Part shown: in pieces, positions 18,225 through 26,757 of the stretch
Layout: the number at the start of each line of letters is the position of its first letter
How positions within the stretch are numbered: position 1 is the first letter of the stretch
NCBI GenBank assembly: GCA_032718475.1
Contig: JAUCBJ010001990.1
Span: 1-33,433, forward strand
Length of the DNA stretch: 33,433 bases
Reading direction: 5' to 3'
Source: Nemertoderma westbladi
Taxonomy: Eukaryota > Xenacoelomorpha > Nemertodermatida > Nemertodermatidae
Program-made: the position numbers and the translations under genes
The notes under the pieces: model-generated
Databases searched by the model: none
Told to the model about the DNA's origin: nothing
The model's input: the letters and a program-made list of their open reading frames with translations, nothing else

Positions 18225-18671
18225 TTACAATGTCTCTCTCAAGAATTCCAAATATACGTTGAAGTCACTGCGTTTAAACGGTTCTTTAACGTCTTCTCTT
18301 TCGAGTTGGTTTCGAATAGAATTTTCGTGTTCGATTCTCAGTTTGTCGTTCCGACTCCACTGGGTATGATATTTAAAGAGGATCATTTCCCTTTCAGTGT
18401 CTACATCGTCCATATCGTGTAAATCGATAGGATGGCCAGTAGTTAAGAAGTCCATATACGTACCATTACGATGCGTATAGCGAGCGGTGAATTTTCTATA
18501 GTCCAATTCACGCGTGAGTTGTTCCTTTGATATTGGCAGTTCGATATAACGGCCATCGTCCTCCGTAGTGGGTGGACTAGCGTCGCCGCGTATTAAACTA
18601 TCAACAAACGCTTGCAATGGTAGGGTATATCGCTCCCTGATACCAAGATCATCTTCTATTAACTCAGTCAT
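18225..18671 (-). CDS. Accessory ORF A: 148-residue acidic protein, unknown function
   Basis: It is not recognised. The ATG at 18671 has an in-frame stop upstream. The protein is charged and mostly helical in appearance, with an acidic N-terminus (MTELIEDDLGIRERY), a segment ELDYRKFTARYTHRNGTY and a C-terminal half rich in Glu, Arg and Asn. It lacks a signal peptide, membrane segment and cysteine pattern. It is the first of three closely spaced ORFs and ends inside a frame that runs on into ORF B, so A and B could be parts of one protein joined by frameshifting or broken by an indel. Confidence 0.6.
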   Translation of the reverse strand: MTELIEDDLGIRERYTLPLQAFVDSLIRGDASPPTTEDDGRYIELPISKEQLTRELDYRKFTARYTHRNGTYMDFLTTGHPIDLHDMDDVDTEREMILFKYHTQWSRNDKLRIEHENSIRNQLEREDVKEPFKRSDFNVYLEFLRETL

Positions 18672-20386
18672 AGCTGCTATATGAGTTTATCAATATTATA
18701 ATTCATTATAATTTAGGCTAGCGGTCGTTGCTGCCTCCCCCTCAATGCCCCCGGACAGCGCAAGCTCCTCAGCGCTGATGTACTGTCGCCGCTGTGTCTA
18801 TCGCCAACATAGTAGCTACACAACGACAACAACAACCAGCGCGAGTCACTCCACTGTCCGTCCCAAGGGCTTAGATTTACTTCAGGTTCTTACTGCAGAG
18901 GTAGGGCTACTTTCACAACTGCGACTCGCTACTGTAAACACACTTTAGTAGTAACATTCACCTTAAATGCACAAATTCCACACAACTGTCACAAATTGTA
19001 CACATTCGGGCCATTTGTCCGTTAGTCAAATGCCTTCCAGAATGCCACGTTATTATTATGTATCCCTGGATACTAGCAGTGCGCTATTTATTCCGTATGC
19101 TATTCAATGGGGCAAGCTTTTTATTGTTCTTTTAACTCACTTCTAATTCTAGTGTGGTGGTTGCCATGGTGACATTATGGAAAGCTAGCAGTAGAATTAG
19201 GGTAATTCTCATGCATACAGATCTGGGATGCTATTTAATAGTAATTCTTTAATTGTCAATATTCCCCCTTATACATGATTTTATGAATTTTATCGGCTAT
19301 TGACTATATATTGGAGATTCTCGCACACTAATACACTTAATAGGGTGAATCTCTGCTCCCATGATCTATTAATTAATGGAATTTTGGGAATATTATAAAT
19401 TGTATAAAGTAACAATTTATCAAATTCATGAGACGATATGAATTTAAATTTATTCCCGTAAATTTCATTATTTAATATTAAATAGGCACAATTTTATTCC
19501 AGAGCATGTCTGGGGACTGGGATCCTTGATTCTAGGAAATTTGTCCTTTTAAGAGTATCAGTGAGTACTACGATATCTTAATCGACTAGAATTTTTAAAG
19601 GATCTAAATTTTAACAGATTTTGATTTATAGATTTTCTTGGTTTACAAACTCCTTAGAGTTTATTTGTATGCATTATAACATTTGTTTTAATAGATTTTA
19701 TAAATATTAACTATGTAATATTTAAGATGGGCACCGATTTATTCCAGAACATGTCTGGGGACATTAACCATTGATTCTAGAATTTTGTCTTTCAAGAATA
19801 TCGGTGGGTGCCGCGATATCTTAATCGACTAGAATTACAGATGGTCAAAGGGTTTAACAGATTTATTTTGCGTTGTACGCTACTGTTAAAGGGACATCAC
19901 ACTACTATATGTATTATTTAATATACGGTATGAGAGCAATATTGCAAGAAGCAATGTCAGTGAGAAGAGGCAAGTCATTTCCAAGGTCTACCCAGAGCTT
20001 GGTTTAGCCGAGACATGAGGATCTGAACTTTGCATTCCTAATACTCTACTTACCAATAATACTTGAGTATAGTAGGAGCTTTATTGTACTTTAATAAGTA
20101 CGGATATTTCATCTTACTGTAGTCACGCATTTATAATATGATACGGACAGTAAGGAAAGAGAAAAAGAATTATTTCTCGCCGTCGCACTAAATATATATA
20201 ATATAAGTAATTAAGTAATAAACGCAAATATATATTGCACTAATTCTACTAAATAATCGCTAATATAACATTCTACTAAATAAAATTAAAGAAAACGATT
20301 ATTATAAAATTACATAATAATACATACCTAAATATAAAAATAATAAAAAACGAATATAAAATAATATGGTCACACACCCACTCCAG
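18672..20386. other. Non-coding segment between pol and the accessory ORFs
   Basis: A GC-richer patch (18720-18945) immediately 5' of accessory ORF A may hold a promoter or splice signals for a subgenomic mRNA. The rest is AT-rich and contains the tandem pair at 19490-19855. A tRNA-like scrap near 20027-20066 is too weak to call. There are no ORFs with protein character. Confidence 0.4.
19490..19855. repeat. Two-copy direct repeat, period about 240 bp
   Basis: Bases 19495-19593 and 19736-19836 share TTTATTCCAGAGCATGTCTG (one mismatch), GATTCTAG, and GATATCTTAATCGACTAGAA. The similarity is about 80%. Function is unknown; it may be a structural or regulatory part of the element's 3' region. 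Confidence 0.6.
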
Positions 20387-20399
20387 ACGCTGTTACGTT
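20387..20399. repeat. Target-site duplication of the LINE tail, left copy
   Basis: ACGCTGTTACGTT occurs here and again at 20446-20458, directly flanking the 46-bp LINE tail. Confidence 0.8.
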
Positions 20400-20445
20400 A
20401 CTACTACTAGGATCGGCATGCTGCATTGCAGCTGCATTTTTAAGA
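20400..20445 (-). mobile_element. 46-bp extremely 5'-truncated LINE insertion
   Basis: On the minus strand this is the 3' end of the LINE at 66-2289, from TCTTAAAAATGCAGC through the TAG-repeat tail. The 13-bp direct repeats around it show that it arrived by target-primed reverse transcription that stopped after 46 nt. The duplicated target contains the TAA that ends pol, so the reading frame keeps its original stop. Confidence 0.85.
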
Positions 20446-20451
20446 ACGCTG

Positions 20452-21489
20452 TTACGTTGGGGAGTCCCTAGATGTTTGTTGGATTAGGGAGGTGGTCGTG
20501 GGAAGAGTATCTTGCCTTCCATAGTTTCCGGACAGTTCTCTGTCTCTTTCCAGTAAACATAAACGACCAACTGGGCGATTGAGCTGCTGTGTCTCGAAGA
20601 CAATTCCCGGTTTTTTAAAGTTACGTCGCATGACGACGAGTTCTACCGATCGCACCAAACCATCATCTGAGATATGAGTCTCGATGATACGACCTGTCTG
20701 CCACCGCTTACGTGGAAGATCTGACTCCACAATAAGGACCATGTCTCCTGCGCTGACGTTTTCTTGCTGCGCAAACCACTTAGTTCGAAGTTGTAGCGTA
20801 GGCAGATAATGTTTTTCGAAATGGTCAGCGAAACGACGGGATAACAACTGCATAAGTTGCCAAGTTTGCCGGCAGTATTCGTCTCCGTCCGCGATTTCCA
20901 ATCGTGGGAGCATGGCTACAGGTTTCTTCAGTAGGAAGTGCGCAGGTGTTAGCGCTTCCAGGGAATCGGGACTCGATGAGACTGGGATAAGCGGTCTCTC
21001 GTTGAGATAGGCGGCGATTTCGTCCATTAACGTCCGCAAAAGTTCGTCGGTGAGATACGCGCGGCACGGCACTATAAAGTGAAATGCGGTCTTCACGCTC
21101 CTGATTAATCTCTCCCAACTTCCTCCCCACCAAGGGGCGTCAGCGGCGTTGAAGGTCCAGCTAGACGCTGTTACCTTTAGCTGATCGTACACCTGTCTTT
21201 GGTTCCAATCGTTGACGTAAGCCTTGATTTCATTGTTGGCACCAATGAAGTTCGTTCCCTTATCAGATCTCATCGTGTTACTAGTTCCAAAGCGAGCGAT
21301 CTGTCGGCGTAAGCTCAATATGAAGCTATTGGTAGATAAATCGTTCACCATATCGAGATGGATAGCTCTACAAGTCATACAGACAAAGATGACACACCAT
21401 CTCTTGACTATAGTCCTATCACGATATACTTCAATAGGGCCAAATAAATCCACACCGGTATTTGTGAAGGGTGGTTCATAGAAGCTTAC
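20452..21489 (-). CDS. pol: BEL/Pao pol, 3' part: integrase catalytic core and C-terminus
   Basis: Integrase inserts the retroelement cDNA into the host genome. The frame continues directly from the RT/RNase H part after an in-frame TGA at 21490-21492. A conserved PFTNTGVDLFGP block supplies the first catalytic Asp; RSDKGTNFIG the second; WWGGSWERLIRSV the Glu, giving the D,D-35-E-type triad found in BEL integrases. The HHCC zinc-binding part lies before the stop. There is no ATG near the beginning, and the apparent start at 21453 is a GTG inside the core, so this is not a separate gene. The C-terminal region includes a VSAGDMVLIVESDLPRKRW block typical of BEL/Pao integrase tails. TAA ends the frame at 20452. 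Confidence 0.9.
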   Translation of the reverse strand, partial: VSFYEPPFTNTGVDLFGPIEVYRDRTIVKRWCVIFVCMTCRAIHLDMVNDLSTNSFILSLRRQIARFGTSNTMRSDKGTNFIGANNEIKAYVNDWNQRQVYDQLKVTASSWTFNAADAPWWGGSWERLIRSVKTAFHFIVPCRAYLTDELLRTLMDEIAAYLNERPLIPVSSSPDSLEALTPAHFLLKKPVAMLPRLEIADGDEYCRQTWQLMQLLSRRFADHFEKHYLPTLQLRTKWFAQQENVSAGDMVLIVESDLPRKRWQTGRIIETHISDDGLVRSVELVVMRRNFKKPGIVFETQQLNRPVGRLCLLERDRELSGNYGRQDTLPTTTSLIQQTSRDSPT

Positions 21490-24400
21490 TCATTCCCTAG
21501 GTAATTCTGCCTCTCGCTGTGTTAAAGGCCTACTGAATGCTTTCCTACAGGGTATGCAGTTCCTAAGAACTTGGTTCAGAGCTCTACGGGGTTTATGAAA
21601 ATAATAGCGAGTTCGAATTTCGCTAAGAACTCGTTCTCTACCAGCATGATAAAGCTTACTGTGAACATCTAGAATCATCTTGATTTGTATTTCAAGATTT
21701 CTAATGAGTATGGGAAACTTGGTGTCAAAGGATAATGGAGCATTAGTTAGTCTTCCTCCAACGCGTATTAACCCATCTATCATTGTGCTAGAGAAACGAT
21801 CCCTTAAGCGCATCTGTGGATTTCTCAACAACAGGAAATACTTATCGGAATCCTCATAGCATTGCAGGAGTCTCAGTATCTGCTTATTTGTTTCTTCATG
21901 CTCCTGGTAACTGATCCTTTCCTTCAAAAATCTGTCTGATATCTTGTATTTGGGAAGATCTTTAACAACATGGACCTGAGCAGATGTCAGTGGAGCAGTA
22001 TCACTAGTGGTCTTCGTCCTGGAGTAGTGATGATGAAAACATCGCTTTAAATATGTAACGGCCTTACAAAGCCGATTCCAGGAACTATAGTGATGTATCG
22101 CTCTCTGCAGGAGAGGTGAGAGTCCTTGCGAGACATCTGGTGTTCCAGATTTCCAATCTCTCTCTCTGATTTCCACAACAGACTTATTTGTGGCTGGGGG
22201 TTTTGGATCCAAAGTGTCGTCTCCGGAAGTGTGTAATACAGACAGATCTATCACGGGTTTAAATAACTTCGATTTACTCGCCCGGGTTTTAGGTTTGACT
22301 TTCTCCGCTCCCTTAGCTTGTCTAATCTCCGTCGTAGTAAGATGAGGAGGCCATTCATCCTCTTCTTTGCTTAGGAAGTCGGGTCCACCTAACCAGTCTG
22401 GAGTATCTATCAGTTCTTGTGGAGTTGCTCCCCTGGAGGCGATGTCGGCTGGATTAATCATCCCAGGGCAATGTCTCCATTGATCTATCTTCGTGCGACT
22501 AAGTATAATGGCTACTCTGTTGGTAACGAAGACGCTGAACTGACAGACTTCATTGGTTATATACTCCAACATGAGTAAAGCATCGGTCCAATAGACAGTT
22601 TTCTCCAGTGGATAGTCGATCTGTTCTGTTACATTCCGGCCGATGGCTGTAGCGTATAGAGCCGCTTTTAACTCCGCTCGAGGAACTTTCAACTTGTTGT
22701 TTATCAAGGCCTTAGAGGTAACCAAGGTGACCTTAATTCCATCCGGAGTTTCAACTCTCAGGTAGGCTACTATACCTATTCCCATATCACTGGCGTCTCC
22801 AAACACATGGAGTTGATAGGAATACGTGGGGAGAATGTGACCAAAATATGAACGGGAAATTATAAAGTTCTCGATGGATGGTAGAGAATCTTCCCATTTC
22901 ATCCACTTCTTTAATAGTTCTCCCTTAAGTGTATCGTCCCATAAGTGGTTTTCAAGCCACATTTGTTGTACTAAACTCCGAGCAATCAATATAACTGGGC
23001 TAATAAATCCCAATGGATCGAAATAAGTGCTCAGGATACTTAGACAAATCCGTTTAGTCCGAATTGGATTATCTCGCTGTTTTAGCTGGAAAAACAGGAT
23101 ATCTCTCTCGGTGTCCCATTTCAAACCAAGCGTATTGGTTTCTGGAAGATCGTCCTTGATAAGGTCTAGATCTTTAACTCCTCGGTCTTCTACCGGGATC
23201 GATTCCAGAAATTCACGGGAGTTACTGGTGAATTTAGTTAATCGAAATCCACCTCTTTTCAAGCACTCTACCGTTCCTTTGGCGACATCAATGGCTTCTT
23301 CCACCGATGGGAGGGACTTTAAATTGTCGTCCATGTATATATCCCGTTTGATGTTGTCGATAACCTCTTTAGAGAAGGCATCCCGGTTGTCATCAGCAGT
23401 GGTGCGCATTACTGAGCAGGCGTTTGAAGGGCTCGAGATGATCCCAAAAGCCTGGATGGTCATCCAGTACTCCACCGGTTTCTGGTTGAGGTCTCCTTCA
23501 GGCCACCACAGAAATCGTAGGCTGTCTCGATCTCTATCCAGCGCCTTAACTTGTAAGAACATACCTTCTATATCGGAGGCGAAAGCGATCGAATATTGTC
23601 GTAATCTTAAGAGTATTCCCAACAAGGATTGGAGTAAGTTGGGTCCCGGCAACAACTCGGAGTTAAGGGATTGGCCCATGTAGAGGGCGGAGCCGTCAAA
23701 TACTACCCGGACTTCATTGGGTTTACCGGGTTTGGGAACGTAATGATGTGTTAGATAGTACGTTCTCTCAGTTATGGGTGTTTCTTCAGGTACTCGCTCC
23801 GCATATCTCTTGTCAATGAATTTCTTCAACTGGGTCTTGTACATCTCCTTAGCTGAAGCATTTGCCGTAAGGCGTCGATGTAGTTGCGCAATTCTCTTCT
23901 CTGCCAAGGGTCGGTTATTTATAAAATTGGGTTCTCGCCGTCGGAAAGGCAGACCAATCTCATATCTACCTGGATCTTTAAGAAAACGTGTAGTTGTTTC
24001 CTGTATCTGCTTGGCTCTTTCTTCTTCTACCGATAGGGCCTTATCATAGGAATTGGGCTCTACAGCCTCTTGAGTAAAGAATCGTACGGCGTGTTCATCA
24101 TGAGTCTTCGCGTTGTAGCGATCTATCACTTCATTCAGTTCGTCGTTGTAATCGACTTGTCCAGCTGGATGAATGAGGTGACATAGGTTCACTTGGTTTT
24201 GCCAAGTTTCATTTTCCATAAGGAGGTCGATGGTATTCTCCTCGTCGAATAGTTGGTGGATATCATCATTATCTGAGGAGTATGGTGTTCCCTCAGGTGT
24301 GTCGTCTCCCTCACTGGTCTCATCTTCCCATTCACTCACCTGGTAGACTCGTTCTTTAGGTAGCCTTTCCATGAGAGTTCTACGGGAAGGTCCAGTAAAG

Positions 24401-24747
24401 TACCAACCTACTCTAGTTCTTCCCGCATAGGTTTGCAGTGGTTGCGGTTGAGCAGGCCGTTTCTCCAATGTCTCAAGCGCCTCATGCGCATTTTGGCCAA
24501 TGAGTATTTGCACTCCAGGGTAATCTGTGTTGAATCTAGGTATCTCATGCTGTTGGGTGAAATCGTCCTCATCCCAGTTATAAGGTTCCACTTGGCTGGT
24601 AGCGAAGTTCTTTATCACCACCATTTTTACTGACCTTATGCTGTGTTCTCCTAGTTCATCCTGGGGGGTGGACAACGTGCCTACATAGTAGTCTGTAGTT
24701 ACTGTAGATTTCCAAACCTGCATAATTCCTGAAAGGTTCAACTTAGT
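21490..24747 (-). CDS. pol: BEL/Pao pol, central part: protease end, reverse transcriptase, RNase H, integrase zinc domain
   Basis: This copies element RNA into double-stranded DNA. Counting from the TTG at 24741: the rest of the aspartic protease with ILIGQNA (79-85); RT with VRVVFDGSA (344-352), catalytic Asp390 in FASDIEGMF and YMDD at 469-472; RNase H with FGDAS (Asp649), Glu690, Asp720 and NPADIASRG (Asp766); and the HHCC zinc motif (His1027, His1032, Cys1062, Cys1065). The order PR-RT-RH-IN and the IEGMF and NPADIASRG forms are diagnostic of BEL/Pao. The segment has no ATG at its beginning and is in the same frame as gag upstream, separated only by a TGA at 24748-24750 that falls inside the protease domain. 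A second TGA ends it inside integrase. Confidence 0.93.
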   Translation of the reverse strand, partial: TKLNLSGIMQVWKSTVTTDYYVGTLSTPQDELGEHSIRSVKMVVIKNFATSQVEPYNWDEDDFTQQHEIPRFNTDYPGVQILIGQNAHEALETLEKRPAQPQPLQTYAGRTRVGWYFTGPSRRTLMERLPKERVYQVSEWEDETSEGDDTPEGTPYSSDNDDIHQLFDEENTIDLLMENETWQNQVNLCHLIHPAGQVDYNDELNEVIDRYNAKTHDEHAVRFFTQEAVEPNSYDKALSVEEERAKQIQETTTRFLKDPGRYEIGLPFRRREPNFINNRPLAEKRIAQLHRRLTANASAKEMYKTQLKKFIDKRYAERVPEETPITERTYYLTHHYVPKPGKPNEVRVVFDGSALYMGQSLNSELLPGPNLLQSLLGILLRLRQYSIAFASDIEGMFLQVKALDRDRDSLRFLWWPEGDLNQKPVEYWMTIQAFGIISSPSNACSVMRTTADDNRDAFSKEVIDNIKRDIYMDDNLKSLPSVEEAIDVAKGTVECLKRGGFRLTKFTSNSREFLESIPVEDRGVKDLDLIKDDLPETNTLGLKWDTERDILFFQLKQRDNPIRTKRICLSILSTYFDPLGFISPVILIARSLVQQMWLENHLWDDTLKGELLKKWMKWEDSLPSIENFIISRSYFGHILPTYSYQLHVFGDASDMGIGIVAYLRVETPDGIKVTLVTSKALINNKLKVPRAELKAALYATAIGRNVTEQIDYPLEKTVYWTDALLMLEYITNEVCQFSVFVTNRVAIILSRTKIDQWRHCPGMINPADIASRGATPQELIDTPDWLGGPDFLSKEEDEWPPHLTTTEIRQAKGAEKVKPKTRASKSKLFKPVIDLSVLHTSGDDTLDPKPPATNKSVVEIRERDWKSGTPDVSQGLSPLLQRAIHHYSSWNRLCKAVTYLKRCFHHHYSRTKTTSDTAPLTSAQVHVVKDLPKYKISDRFLKERISYQEHEETNKQILRLLQCYEDSDKYFLLLRNPQMRLRDRFSSTMIDGLIRVGGRLTNAPLSFDTKFPILIRNLEIQIKMILDVHSKLYHAGRERVLSEIRTRYYFHKPRRALNQVLRNCIPCRKAFSRPLTQREAELPRE

Positions 24748-26757
24748 TCAGAACTTGGGTTGTCCAGCAAAGATGTCTTTAGCTAGTTCTTTGTCGATGA
24801 ATGTTCCTGTGCTGCCGGAGTCAAGGAGGGCGTTCACTATAAAGCTCTTTTCTGACCCGTGGACTCTCAACTGCACTACGGGAAATTCTCGGATTCCTAC
24901 CTTGGAAGTTGGTGCTTTCCAAGATGGTTGTCGGTCAGGAATAGTTAGGGGAAGCTCACTATCGGTTTCCTTCTCATACGTAAGTGCTCGATACACTGCG
25001 GTGTTTATTAGGTAACAGGATTCGTTTTTGTCAGAGAATTCGTCCGTATAGAATCCTTCCATCTCAGAACTTTGGTCAGTGTCGTTCACATCACTGAATT
25101 GGACATGTAGTTCGGACTCACTTACCTGACTCGGGCTGTTTCTTTCGAATTCAGTGTGCAACAAGATATGATGTTTCGCGCCGCACTTAGCACACCTTGC
25201 GTCGGAGTAACAGGTTCGCCGTTGGTGTCCTTGTCTGAGGCAATTATAACACAACCGCTTATCCCACATGACTTCACGGCTATCTTTTAGTGATTTCTTT
25301 AAGAATTCATCACACACACTTAAACGGTGGGGCCCGTCGCACAGCGCACATTTTGGTTTGATGTTACTTACTTTACCTTGGGTAACGTTGTGCACACTCG
25401 TTCTTTCCTCGGGCTTTCTTCCATGAACTCTCTTAGGAGACGTAGGAGGAGTTTTTCTTACCTGTTCTCTCCTGTCACTGGTTCGAGACTTAAATTTACT
25501 TACGTCTTTAGGCGCTTTGTTGACATAGTAAGATCTTTCAGTGTCTTTCCCGCTGTCCTCCTCTTGAGAGGCCTGGCTTTCGCCATCGTCTGTATAACAC
25601 ACTGGTGTTACCTTTCTCCTAGAAACGGTTTTCTCACTTACCTTATTTTCCGGCGTCTTTTCTCTGGACTGCTTTAGGAGCTGTAATTTTACCTCTCCAT
25701 TTAAGAATGACATGAGATCAGCCATGGTAGGGTCTCTTCGTTGTTGTTCCATCATATATAACACTTTCTTGTCCCAGCGTGTACCTACTCCACCCTTTGG
25801 TAAAGTAGAGGCCACGGCTCCAATAACCATAGAACTCTGATATTCATGAGACTTACCAAGCCAATCTAATTGTCTACAGATCTCCTGAATCTCATCGGAA
25901 AACTCTATAATCCCGCTGCTAATGAACTTTCGGGGAGCTACCAATTTTGCATACAAATACCTAGCTATGTTATTCCTATTACCATACCTGATGTTTAGTG
26001 TATTCCAAACTTGTCTTAATCCATCTGGATGTCCAATAAACTTTAACGCCATTAACTTGGGAGATCCTTCCAAGCACTCGATGAGGAATCTAAGTTTCTC
26101 TCCGTTAGATAGCACAGAGTTCTGTATGTTATCTTTATAATATTCATTAAAAGGTAACCATTTCATCTCATATCCATTGAACTTGATGATCTCTCCCACC
26201 TTTACCGCTTGACAGGCTTCGGTTCTAGCCATTTGGCGCGTAAAACTTTCTTGGGCCATCGTATTATTTAATATCGAGTTATCGGTATATAAATTTCTCG
26301 GATTATTATCAGGTCTATATGGAATATCATTGTCAACAGGTTTATAATTACCCTTAATAGGGTTTACTATAGGAGTTTCTACTTCACTAGCAGTATAGAT
26401 GCGTGTAGGCTCCACACCTTGCGCATGAAATACTTCAGACCTAACAGGTTGACACATTGTTACAGGGGGTGTTGGTATACCCTTTTGTAGATTTACTAAC
26501 TTATCGCGTTCTAACGCGATACTCTGCTGCACTTCCTGCAATTCTAACCTACTCTCTCTTACTGTTCCCCTTAACTGTTGAACAGTCCCCTCCAACTCTC
26601 GGACCTGCTGGGAGGAGCGTGCCTGATTCTCCTCCATCTGCCCGAGGATAATATCCATCCCCCGCCGTCGCTCATCCACCCACTCTACCGCCGAAGCGGG
26701 AGCCGCCAACATAGTAGCGGGTAGACGAGGGACGACGGGTGACAAATTGTTAATGTC
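24748..26757 (-). CDS. gag: BEL/Pao Gag (DUF1759-like) with zinc knuckles and protease N-terminus
   Basis: Gag forms the retroelement particle. From the TTG at 26745: a coiled-coil-like segment (about 35-90); a DUF1759-type capsid region (about 185-350) with IIKFNGYEMKWLPF and WNTLNIRYGNRNNIARYL; a basic/acidic linker; three Cys/His zinc-binding clusters at about 466-478, 499-512 and 518-530 (CALCDGPHRLSVC, CYNCLRQGHQRRTC, CAKCGAKHHILLH); and the start of the aspartic protease with LLDSGSTGTFID near 641-651. It runs in the same frame as the upstream 514-residue ORF (separated by TGA at 26758-26760) and as pol (TGA at 24748-24750). It has no ATG start of its own near the 5' end until Met12. 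Confidence 0.9.
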   Translation of the reverse strand, partial: DINNLSPVVPRLPATMLAAPASAVEWVDERRRGMDIILGQMEENQARSSQQVRELEGTVQQLRGTVRESRLELQEVQQSIALERDKLVNLQKGIPTPPVTMCQPVRSEVFHAQGVEPTRIYTASEVETPIVNPIKGNYKPVDNDIPYRPDNNPRNLYTDNSILNNTMAQESFTRQMARTEACQAVKVGEIIKFNGYEMKWLPFNEYYKDNIQNSVLSNGEKLRFLIECLEGSPKLMALKFIGHPDGLRQVWNTLNIRYGNRNNIARYLYAKLVAPRKFISSGIIEFSDEIQEICRQLDWLGKSHEYQSSMVIGAVASTLPKGGVGTRWDKKVLYMMEQQRRDPTMADLMSFLNGEVKLQLLKQSREKTPENKVSEKTVSRRKVTPVCYTDDGESQASQEEDSGKDTERSYYVNKAPKDVSKFKSRTSDRREQVRKTPPTSPKRVHGRKPEERTSVHNVTQGKVSNIKPKCALCDGPHRLSVCDEFLKKSLKDSREVMWDKRLCYNCLRQGHQRRTCYSDARCAKCGAKHHILLHTEFERNSPSQVSESELHVQFSDVNDTDQSSEMEGFYTDEFSDKNESCYLINTAVYRALTYEKETDSELPLTIPDRQPSWKAPTSKVGIREFPVVQLRVHGSEKSFIVNALLDSGSTGTFIDKELAKDIFAGQPKF

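Noticed and set aside
18271-18280. TTTAAAC as a -1 frameshift site between ORFs A and B
   Set aside because: Its phase relative to ORF A is wrong for slippage, and the -1 frame there soon meets TAA and TGA.
17136-18671. Envelope glycoprotein
   Set aside because: The position fits, but none of the three ORFs has a signal peptide, membrane anchor, furin-like site or Cys pattern.
20027-20066. tRNA-like scrap on the minus strand
   Set aside because: The B box is imperfect (an extra base) and the A box is weak; too little to call.
23027-23683. Plus-strand 218-codon ORF
   Set aside because: It lies antisense to the RT region of BEL pol and has no recognisable motif; the pol frame explains it.
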